Source: Bartonella sp. A05
GTDB taxonomy: Bacteria > Pseudomonadota > Alphaproteobacteria > Rhizobiales > Rhizobiaceae
Reading direction: 5' to 3'
Length of the DNA: 64,000 bases
Assembly (NCBI RefSeq): GCF_026930145.1
Contig: NZ_JANHOJ010000001.1
Location: 62,001-126,000, forward strand
Part shown: in pieces, positions 56,854 to 64,000 of the stretch
How the letters are laid out: each line of letters begins with the position of its first letter
How positions within the stretch are numbered: the first letter of the stretch is position 1
Program-made: the position numbers and the translations under genes
The notes under the pieces: model-generated
What the model was told of the DNA's origin: nothing
Seen by the model: the letters and a program-made list of their open reading frames with translations, nothing else
Databases searched by the model: none

Positions 56854-57729
56854 TCATTTTTGACACTGTGGACAGTAAAAGCTTGAACGCCCAGACTGCG
56901 AAATACGTACAATCAGTGTTCCACATTGCAAGCATTCCTTGCCTTTTCGTCCATAAACCGCAAAATTGTTTTGAAAATAACCAAGAGACCCATCCGTGTG
57001 AATATAATCACGCAAAGAAGATCCACCAGAGTCTATTGCTTCAGAAATCACATCGCGTATATTTTGTGCTAAACAATCTGCTGCTTCACGTGCATGCACT
57101 TTTTTCAGTGCCAAGGTAAACGCACCACGCTGTGGGGATAGGTGGCTGCGCCAAAGTGCTTCACAAACATAAATATTCCCAAGACCTGCAACGATAGACT
57201 GATCAAGCAAAGCCGCTTTAAGAGGTGCTTTCTTATTCATAAAAGCCTTTTGTAAATAAGCACCAGAAAGCGCATTCCCCGTAGGCTCAAGACCAAGCTT
57301 CTTTAACATTGGATGCTCATAAAGCCTCGCTGCTTCCACCAAAAGCATAAATCCAAAACGACGAATATCGTTATAAATGAGACGATAAATTTTACTGTCC
57401 TTAGCTTGAATATCCATTACAAAATGATCATGCGCCACCAATTTTCCCGTAGAACAATGCTCATCTCTTAAAAAATCATTCTCTACACGCCATGATCCCG
57501 ACATACCCAAATGACTTAAAATTGTTTCATTTTGAGACAGATGGAACAATAAATATTTCGCCCGCCGACCAAGCTCTATAATCGTCTTACCCACAAGACG
57601 CTCGGAAAATGCTTCCGGAAAAGGAAACCGCAAATCTTTACGATTGAGTGTAACAGATATAATTTTTGCGCCAGTCACAACCGGTTCAAGTCCGCGACGG
57701 ACAGTTTCTACTTCAGGAAGTTCAGGCAT
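56854..57729 (-). CDS. mutM: Formamidopyrimidine-DNA glycosylase
   Basis: Removes 8-oxoguanine and FapyG from DNA, 291 aa. The catalytic N-terminus MPELPEVETVRRGLEP supplies Pro2 and Glu3 after Met removal. The helix-two-turn-helix segment is LLDQSIVAGLGNIYVCEALW. The C-terminal zinc finger is CLQCG...FYCPQCQK. Complete. Confidence 0.97.
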   Translation of the reverse strand: MPELPEVETVRRGLEPVVTGAKIISVTLNRKDLRFPFPEAFSERLVGKTIIELGRRAKYLLFHLSQNETILSHLGMSGSWRVENDFLRDEHCSTGKLVAHDHFVMDIQAKDSKIYRLIYNDIRRFGFMLLVEAARLYEHPMLKKLGLEPTGNALSGAYLQKAFMNKKAPLKAALLDQSIVAGLGNIYVCEALWRSHLSPQRGAFTLALKKVHAREAADCLAQNIRDVISEAIDSGGSSLRDYIHTDGSLGYFQNNFAVYGRKGKECLQCGTLIVRISQSGRSSFYCPQCQK

Positions 57730-57787
57730 ACATCTTTTTAATCATTACGCATTTTCAAACAAAGTTCTGTTGCACAAATCAACGATA

Positions 57788-59035
57788 TTAAGCCCACTCA
57801 CCTTGCCGAAACACAGGAATTCTCGTGCCAGTTTGCGTAATACCATCTATGTTTATTTCACTTGATCCAATCATCCAGTCAATATGAATCACACTTTTAT
57901 TGCCACCACGCGCCGCAATCTCCTCAGCAGTGAGCGATGCCCCACTCAGAAAACACTTGGAATAACACTGCCCTAAAGCAATATGACATGCAGCATTTTC
58001 ATCAAATAATGTATTATAAAAAAGTAAACCACTCTTAGAAATGGGGGAAGAATGTGGAACAAGAGCGACTTCGCCTAATCGACAAGCCCCCTCATCACTT
58101 TGTAAAACCTGTTGCAAAACTTGCTGACCTGTCGACGCACATGCATCAACAATACGCCCCGCTTCGAAACGTACCTCTATATTATCAATCAATGCTCCTT
58201 GATATGAAAGTGGCTTCGTCGAACGAACACAACCTTCAACCTTATAAGCATGAGGCGTCGTGAACACTTCTTCAGTCGGGATATTAGGATTACAAATAAC
58301 ACCGTTTTGAGCAGTTGAAGCACCTCCATGCCATTCATGCTCATCTGCCAAACCAACTGTTAAATCAGTACCTGGTCCTGTAAAGTGCAAAGCGGAAAAA
58401 CGCTGCTCATTAAGCCAAGAAGACCGTTGCTTCAAAGTTGCATTATGCTCCTTCCATGCATGCACCGGATTTTCTCCTGTAACGCGTGAAGCAGCAAAAA
58501 TCGCATCAGCTAATTTCTTAATCGCTTTATTAATTGGCAAATCAGGAAACATCGCTGCAGCCCATCCCACTGTTGGATAAGCAACAATCGACCAATTCAT
58601 AGCAAATTTTGATATTTGCTTAAGAGCAGGCTGATAAGCCATAGAAGTCGCCTTATTTAAACGCGCTACCTTATTCAAATCTTGATTCAAAAAAAGCAAA
58701 GGATCATCACCAACGATCGCTAAACGCGCAGCCCCATTTGCAAAAGCTTTTGCCATCCCTTCATACAGCCACGAAGGCGCACAATCAAAACTGGTAGCAT
58801 GCGCACTTTCAAAACGCATAAGCGACAGTACTTCATCACTCAAAAGTGGTGTAATAACACCAGCACCAGCTTTATAGGCATAATAAGCAATACGCCGGAC
58901 TAAGGGTAAAGCCATCACCGGAGCAGTGAGAACAAGATCCTGCCCTTCTTGTAAATTCAGCCCTACTTTTATTGTTACTTCTGCAAGACGATCAAGCATT
59001 TCAGGCGAAATCGCCTCATGGATATCAAAAGACAT
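57788..59035 (-). CDS. M29 family aminopeptidase (AmpS/PepS-like)
   Basis: A 415-aa metal-dependent aminopeptidase of family M29. Family segments include TDLTVGLADEHEWHGGASTA, PNIPTEEVFTTPHAYKVEG and a C-terminal IHIDWMIGSSEINIDG. ATG 59035 follows AAGAAGG at about 9 nt. An in-frame TTG lies two codons upstream. It lies 58 bp before mutM on the same strand. Confidence 0.92.
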   Translation of the reverse strand: MSFDIHEAISPEMLDRLAEVTIKVGLNLQEGQDLVLTAPVMALPLVRRIAYYAYKAGAGVITPLLSDEVLSLMRFESAHATSFDCAPSWLYEGMAKAFANGAARLAIVGDDPLLFLNQDLNKVARLNKATSMAYQPALKQISKFAMNWSIVAYPTVGWAAAMFPDLPINKAIKKLADAIFAASRVTGENPVHAWKEHNATLKQRSSWLNEQRFSALHFTGPGTDLTVGLADEHEWHGGASTAQNGVICNPNIPTEEVFTTPHAYKVEGCVRSTKPLSYQGALIDNIEVRFEAGRIVDACASTGQQVLQQVLQSDEGACRLGEVALVPHSSPISKSGLLFYNTLFDENAACHIALGQCYSKCFLSGASLTAEEIAARGGNKSVIHIDWMIGSSEINIDGITQTGTRIPVFRQGEWA

Positions 59036-59065
59036 GACCAATACCCTTCTTTGGCTATCAAAATA

Positions 59066-60142
59066 TTACTGATTTTTATGCCGTGCCTCTAACATCGCAA
59101 CAACTGCATTTAACTGATCCGGCAAAGGTGTAGCATACGCCACAATTGCTTTGGGTTCCTTTGTCATATTCATACGATCAGGTGCACGTGTAGGAATGGG
59201 AATCCTATCAAGTTGTGCAACAACAAAAGGTGTCGCGTTCGTTTTGTTCATCTGAGCAACTTCTATTGAATACGCATTTTGTATTTCCCCTGCCTTGGTT
59301 TCTCTACTTCCTACATCTGAATCTATAAAATTCGATCCATTGCTAGCATGTTCCTGAGCATATGCTACAACAACTGTGGTTTCCTGCATCATATCTATAC
59401 GGTCAGGTGCACGTGTGGGAATGGGAACCTTATCAAGTCGCGCAATAACAAAAGGAGCAGCATTCATCTGCTTCATTTGTGCTATTTCTGTTAAAATTGG
59501 CGCATTTTGGTTTCCCTCTGCTTTTGTTCCCTCACTTTCTAAGTCTGAATCCATAAAATTCGGCACATTGCCAGAACGTTCTTGGGCAAAAGCAAAAGCA
59601 ACATCATAAGGACGGTTATTCGCAGGAATCTGGCGTAAACCATCACGCCCCCGTTTCTCATAAAAAGCATTACCCCCAGCAACACGAACATAATGCATAT
59701 TCTTATAAGGGAAAGATAAACCTGCAGTATGAAAAAACATAGCGTCTTTAACTTTTTTATCCCGCTCGCCGCGTAAAACAGCATCAGCGGCCTCTTTAAC
59801 ACGTTCAACAGATGCTGGTTCTGTCATAGGGCGCGTTAAAACACCCGGAGCAAACTGTTTGCGCTGACCAACAACACCACAAATTGTCTTTGGATAAGCA
59901 GTGGAATTAACACGGTTCATAACAACCGTTCCTACTGCAATCATTCCCTCACGACTTGAACGACTGGATTCAAAATACATAGCACGCATAAGGCATTGGC
60001 GCTCCGTCAATGGATATTCCACTGCTTTTGCTTTCTGATGATCTTCAGCCTTCTTACTACCCAAATGATTCGAGAAGCAACCCGCAATAACCAATTGAGC
60101 TACAAAAAAGCTCACAAAAACAATCCCCCGAGTTTTTTCCAT
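59066..60142 (-). CDS. Lipoprotein cell-wall hydrolase, SleB-like, with tandem-repeat tail
   Basis: A predicted peptidoglycan hydrolase of the Hydrolase_2 (SleB) family, anchored as a lipoprotein. From ATG 60142 the signal peptide MEKTRGIVFVSFFVAQLVIA leads to lipobox Cys. Longer starts at 60175 and 60208 are possible. The catalytic core is RAMYFESSRSSREGMIAVGT with the likely catalytic Glu, then VMNRVNSTAYPKTICGVV and DAMFFHTAGLSFPYKN. The C-terminal ~170 residues contain two copies of a ~65-residue unit (A-F-A-Q-E..., PIPTRAPDR, VVAYA), which has no catalytic motif and may be a wall or partner binding region. Confidence 0.85.
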   Translation of the reverse strand: MEKTRGIVFVSFFVAQLVIAGCFSNHLGSKKAEDHQKAKAVEYPLTERQCLMRAMYFESSRSSREGMIAVGTVVMNRVNSTAYPKTICGVVGQRKQFAPGVLTRPMTEPASVERVKEAADAVLRGERDKKVKDAMFFHTAGLSFPYKNMHYVRVAGGNAFYEKRGRDGLRQIPANNRPYDVAFAFAQERSGNVPNFMDSDLESEGTKAEGNQNAPILTEIAQMKQMNAAPFVIARLDKVPIPTRAPDRIDMMQETTVVVAYAQEHASNGSNFIDSDVGSRETKAGEIQNAYSIEVAQMNKTNATPFVVAQLDRIPIPTRAPDRMNMTKEPKAIVAYATPLPDQLNAVVAMLEARHKNQ

Positions 60143-60418
60143 CCTATGCAATGCGTTCCTATGTCTTTTCAGCATGAGAAATTCAAATGAAATTTGATTA
60201 CAAATCATGTATGCATAAAAAAGAATAAAAAAGTCTTAATTAAAATACTGTTTGCATTTAATCGATATTGCTAGACATAATTGTTTAATATCAACATTCA
60301 TACATTTCGATCACCAATAGAGTATTGCACCCCAAATATTGGGAAACGTTGTGTATGAAAAACAATACATCTTAGCGAATGAACAAAAAACCGTTGTCGA
60401 AGCAAAATGCAGTAAACC

Positions 60419-61141
60419 TCAATCTGTTTTCTTCCCATCTATTCCAACTTCATATGTAAGATCATCACGGGGGCGATCAGAAGACATATGATAACCTGTT
60501 ACAATATAGTGCAACGTTTCAGCAATATTGGTAACATGATCACCAATCCGTTCGATATTCTTTGCACAAAAAAGTAAATGCGTACAAACTGTAATATTCC
60601 GCATATCTTCCATCATATAAGTCAAAAGCTCACGAAAAAGAGAGGTATACAGCGTATCAATTTCATCATCACGTTCGCGTACCGCCTCAATGCTATCCAA
60701 TGATCGACTAACATGAGCATCTAATACTTCCTGTAACTGATTGAGCGCCAAAGCTGCAATTGTTTCAAGGCCACGATAACAGGCTGTATGTTGACGCGTT
60801 TCTGAAATAGCAACAGTCCGCTTAGCAATATTTTTTGCCATATCTCCAATCCGCTCAAGATCAGAAGAAATGCGAATGGCACCAACAATTTCACGCAGAT
60901 CAACAGCCATCGGTTGACGTTTGCAGATAATGGTAATCGCTTTTTCATTAATATCGCGTTCTGCTTTATCCAAAAATAAATCATCAGCAATAACCATAGC
61001 TGCAAGCTGAAGGTCATCATGAACAATTGATGCCACAGAACGTTCAATCATCTTTGCCGCGTAACCACCCATTTCCGTAATCTTTGCTGCCAAATATTTC
61101 AGCTCTGCATCATAAGAACGGACCGTATGGTTCGTAGACAT
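60419..61141 (-). CDS. phoU: Phosphate transport regulator PhoU
   Basis: A 240-aa negative regulator of the Pho regulon, linking PstSCAB to PhoR. It shows the doubled three-helix repeats of PhoU, with metal-binding E/D-rich helices such as ISSDLERIGDMAKNIAKRT and CAKNIERIGDHVTNIAETLH. It is the last gene of the pst operon and lies 41 bp after pstB. Confidence 0.96.
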   Translation of the reverse strand: MSTNHTVRSYDAELKYLAAKITEMGGYAAKMIERSVASIVHDDLQLAAMVIADDLFLDKAERDINEKAITIICKRQPMAVDLREIVGAIRISSDLERIGDMAKNIAKRTVAISETRQHTACYRGLETIAALALNQLQEVLDAHVSRSLDSIEAVRERDDEIDTLYTSLFRELLTYMMEDMRNITVCTHLLFCAKNIERIGDHVTNIAETLHYIVTGYHMSSDRPRDDLTYEVGIDGKKTD

Positions 61142-61182
61142 ATCCTATACTCCTCACTTTACTTAAAAAACACTCTGTTTAC

Positions 61183-61941
61183 TTAGCCAAAACGTCCTGT
61201 AATGTAATCTTGCGTACGTTGCTCTTTTGGTGAGGTGAACATCATTTCAGTTTCACCAACTTCTACCAAATGTCCCATATGAAACATAGCTGTATATTGA
61301 GAAACACGTGCAGCTTGTTGCATCGAATGTGTCACAATAGCAATTGTATAATTTTGTCGTAACGCATCGATAAGCTCTTCAATACGCGCTGTTGCAATCG
61401 GATCAAGAGCCGAACAGGGCTCATCCATCAAAATAACTTCAGGACTAACCGCAATAGCACGTGCAATACACAAGCGTTGTTGCTGCCCTCCTGACAAACT
61501 CGTTCCTGCTTCATGAAGGCGATCTTTAACTTCTTCAAATAACCCCGCCTGTATTAAACTCTTTTCAACCACATCACGTAATTCGGCACGCGACTTGACC
61601 AAACCGTGAATACGTGGTCCATAAGCGATATTCTCAAAAATAGACTTTGGAAAGGGATTTGGTTTTTGAAAAACCATACCAACACGCGCACGTAACTCTA
61701 CAACATCAATCCGCGAGTCATAAATATTATCCTCATCTAAGGTAATAAGACCTGTTATTTGAGCACCTTCAATTGTATCATTCATACGGTTAAAACAACG
61801 CAAAAAAGTTGACTTTCCGCAACCTGAAGGGCCAATCAATGCAGTAACTTTATGTTCAGGGATATCAAGAGTAATGCCGTGAAGTACTTCCTTGCTTCCA
61901 TAAGAAACCCTAACATCTTGACCACGCATTTTGATCTTCAT
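61183..61941 (-). CDS. pstB: Phosphate ABC transporter ATPase PstB
   Basis: A 252-aa ATPase of the high-affinity phosphate importer. Walker [11 protein letters not shown]-loop [11 protein letters not shown], signature SLSGGQQQR and Walker [14 protein letters not shown] are present. ATG 61941 ([10 protein letters not shown]) follows GGGAGG by about 11 nt. The longer frame overlaps pstA. Ends with YITGRFG, usual for PstB. Confidence 0.97.
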   Translation of the reverse strand: MKIKMRGQDVRVSYGSKEVLHGITLDIPEHKVTALIGPSGCGKSTFLRCFNRMNDTIEGAQITGLITLDEDNIYDSRIDVVELRARVGMVFQKPNPFPKSIFENIAYGPRIHGLVKSRAELRDVVEKSLIQAGLFEEVKDRLHEAGTSLSGGQQQRLCIARAIAVSPEVILMDEPCSALDPIATARIEELIDALRQNYTIAIVTHSMQQAARVSQYTAMFHMGHLVEVGETEMMFTSPKEQRTQDYITGRFG

Positions 61942-61985
61942 TGCAGACTTAGCCTCCCTTTTTTGACGCAAAAACCTTACCGAAA

Positions 61986-63278
61986 TTACCAACGCCGTTC
62001 AAATCGTCGACGCAAAAGAACAGCTGAAATATTCATGACAGCAAGAAAAATCATTAATACAATAATGGCACCCGATGTCTTTTCAACAAAAGCGCGTTCT
62101 GCTTCACCCATCCACATAAAAATCTGAACAGGCAAAGCCGTCGCCGGATCCATTGGGGTAGTGGGAATATTTACAACAAAAGCAACCATTCCAATCAAAA
62201 GCAAAGGTGCAGTTTCACCGAGCGCCTGAGCCAAACCAATAATCGTACCAGTTAAAATACCAGGCGTAGCCAAAGGAACAACATGATGGAAAACCATTTG
62301 TGTTTTCGATGCCCCTAAACCTAAAGCCGCCGCACGAATAGAAGGAGGAACAGCTCGCAAAGCAGAACGTGTAGCAATAATAATTGTTGGCAATGTCATA
62401 AGGATCAAGACAAGAGCACCAACCAAAGATGCTGAACGCGGCATCCCCCAAAAATTAATAAAAACAGCAAGCCCTAAAAGACCAAAAACAATCGAAGGAA
62501 CAGCAGCAAGATTATTGATATTAATCTCAATAAAATCTGTAAACTTACTTTTACGCGCATATTCTTCAAGATAAATAGCCGTTGCAACCCCTATTGGCAG
62601 CGAACCTATCAATACAATAACCATCATATAAAAAGAACCAACCATGGCAGCACCTAATCCTGCAGTCTCAGGACGACTTGATGCACCAAACGTAAAAAGA
62701 CCACAATTGAACGCTTGATAAAGCGTACCATCATCAGCCAAGCGCTTTATCCACTCTATCTGCCGATCAGAAACTTTGCGTTTTTGTTCTGCAATATGCA
62801 AATCAATCTGCCCCTTATAAGCTGAATCAATATTTGCTGCTGTTAAAACTTTTATTTTTTGCGTTGTCCCAATCAGCTTTGGATTCTTTGTCACCATATC
62901 ACGCAACTGAACACGCACACCACTTGAAAACATGCGATTAACATCACGCATAGAGGTTCTATCATTGCGATCCACACCTAACTTTGTAGCCAAAGCATTG
63001 CGCACAAGAAGTGGGTAATTTGCAGTTATTAAAACCTTGGGATTAATCTCTCGTTGATGCATTGGATCAATGACTTTTTCATCCAAATAAATCGATAATG
63101 TCATTTCACTGTGAAAAAAAGCTGTATAACCTTGGCTAACTACAGACCATAAAAGAGTAACCAAAAAAAATAAGCCTATCACAATTGCAATCAGGCCATA
63201 AGCACGGAAACGAAGCTCAGCTCTATAACGGCGTTTCAATCCAATATTACGACGATGCGAAAGAGAAGCTCCATTCAT
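61986..63278 (-). CDS. pstA: Phosphate ABC transporter permease PstA
   Basis: A 430-aa inner-membrane permease. The N-terminal ~190 residues form the extra periplasmic domain (DUF3333-like) found in alphaproteobacterial PstA, after a first helix [19 protein letters not shown]. The permease half has the coupling EAA-type loop [19 protein letters not shown] and [13 protein letters not shown]. Its ATG overlaps the pstC stop by 4 nt (ATGA). Confidence 0.95.
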   Translation of the reverse strand: MNGASLSHRRNIGLKRRYRAELRFRAYGLIAIVIGLFFLVTLLWSVVSQGYTAFFHSEMTLSIYLDEKVIDPMHQREINPKVLITANYPLLVRNALATKLGVDRNDRTSMRDVNRMFSSGVRVQLRDMVTKNPKLIGTTQKIKVLTAANIDSAYKGQIDLHIAEQKRKVSDRQIEWIKRLADDGTLYQAFNCGLFTFGASSRPETAGLGAAMVGSFYMMVIVLIGSLPIGVATAIYLEEYARKSKFTDFIEININNLAAVPSIVFGLLGLAVFINFWGMPRSASLVGALVLILMTLPTIIIATRSALRAVPPSIRAAALGLGASKTQMVFHHVVPLATPGILTGTIIGLAQALGETAPLLLIGMVAFVVNIPTTPMDPATALPVQIFMWMGEAERAFVEKTSGAIIVLMIFLAVMNISAVLLRRRFERRW

Positions 63279-64000
63279 TCATATTGCTCCCGATATTTAC
63301 GCACTATGTAAAGAGCAAAAATATTCATTAAAAGTGTTAAAATAAAAAGTGTCATCCCCAAAGCAAAAGCTACAAGAGTTTGTAGAGAATTAAATTCAAA
63401 ATCACCCGTCAATTGATTAACAATTTTAACCGTCATCGTGGTCATTGCTTCAAATGGATTCAGAGTCAAATTGGCTGAAACACCTGCCGCCAAAACCACA
63501 ATCATCGTCTCCCCAATCGCACGCGATGCAGTCAACAAAAGCGCTCCTATAACACCTGGAAGTGCTGCCGGCATAATCACTTTTTTAATTGTTTCAGATC
63601 GCGTTGCTCCTAAGGCGTAAGAACCTTCGCGCAACGAACGCGGAATAGCAGTAATGACATCATCGGATAAAGATGAAACAAAAGGGATCAACATAATGCC
63701 CATCACCAAACCAGCGGTCAAAACACTTTGAGTCATAATAAAACCAACCCCACCAGAAAGAGAAATAGAGAGATCCCGCAAAAAAGGCCCAACAATCTTC
63801 AAAGCAAAAAACCCATAAACAATGGTCGGAATACCAGCAAGAACCTCCAATAATGGTTTTACAATCGAGCGTAATCGAGCAGGTGCATATTCAGCCATAT
63901 AAAATGCAGAAAATAACCCGATAGGAACAGCAAAAAGCATTGCTACAAGCGCAATATAAAGCGTTCCAGCAAGTAGCGGTATAAAACCAAACTGTCCCAT
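63275..64000 (-). CDS. pstC: Phosphate ABC transporter permease PstC (5' part outside window)
   Basis: C-terminal 241 residues of PstC. The gene continues beyond the right edge, and the Met at the very edge is incidental. Visible are several membrane helices (LLAGTLYIALVAMLFAVPIG), the EAA-type loop SYALGATRSETIKKVIMPAA and LTASRAIGETMIVVLAAG. First of the visible pstC-pstA-pstB-phoU operon. Confidence 0.94.
   Translation of the reverse strand: MGQFGFIPLLAGTLYIALVAMLFAVPIGLFSAFYMAEYAPARLRSIVKPLLEVLAGIPTIVYGFFALKIVGPFLRDLSISLSGGVGFIMTQSVLTAGLVMGIMLIPFVSSLSDDVITAIPRSLREGSYALGATRSETIKKVIMPAALPGVIGALLLTASRAIGETMIVVLAAGVSANLTLNPFEAMTTMTVKIVNQLTGDFEFNSLQTLVAFALGMTLFILTLLMNIFALYIVRKYREQYE

Overview
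The window reads as a chromosomal segment of a Bartonella species (Alphaproteobacteria, Hyphomicrobiales). The AT-rich composition, alphaproteobacterial housekeeping genes (long-form dCTP deaminase, DUF2093, DUF4170, PstA with a long N-terminal extension, bioMNY) and above all a large family of Hbp/Pap31-like (Omp25/31) outer-membrane proteins point to this genus. The species cannot be fixed from the sequence alone.

Layout. (1) 1-20.7 kb is accessory DNA mixed with core genes. A P4-type tyrosine integrase with a small overlapping partner gene (45-2046) is followed by a secreted DUF1561 / PF07598 protein of the leptospiral 'virulence-modifying' toxin type (2530-4491). Next come the biotin ECF transporter bioMNY, an amino-acid permease, a small membrane protein, slyX and tRNA-Thr(CGT). 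A two-gene DNA methylase/ATPase cassette (DUF1156 + DUF499, Hma-like defence family) at 11138-17242 is preceded by what looks like the stump of a third gene. The integrase/partner pair then appears again at 18.7-20.5 kb in decayed form. (2) 21.8-37.0 kb is mostly housekeeping: lldD, dcd, mutL, DUF2093, DUF4170, cysQ-like, pmbA, rsmD, rluB, tadA, ileS. (3) 37.2-54.2 kb is a head-to-tail array, all on the minus strand, of 16 apparently intact Omp25/31-like beta-barrel genes plus two decayed loci. Almost every gene has its own promoter-proximal conserved element and its own intrinsic terminator. The centre of the array is built on a 982-bp period, and two adjacent units encode identical proteins. 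(4) 54.8-64 kb is housekeeping again: rnd, M20 peptidase, mutM, M29 aminopeptidase, a SleB-like lipoprotein hydrolase, then phoU-pstB-pstA-pstC, running off the right edge.

How it fits together. The cell scavenges biotin, amino acids, lactate and phosphate. It displays a large recombining set of surface barrels, likely for heme binding, adhesion and antigenic variation, and probably secretes a lectin-type toxin. The defence cassette and the repeated integrase module mark the 11-20.7 kb stretch as an island in decay.

The most interesting signals are the VM-like toxin with a possible papain-like Cys/His/Asn set, the expanded omp array with its 982-bp tandem units, G-tracts and shared promoter element, the truncated defence cassette, and the duplicated integrase module whose second copy shows a clean 185-bp deletion and a remodelled partner gene.
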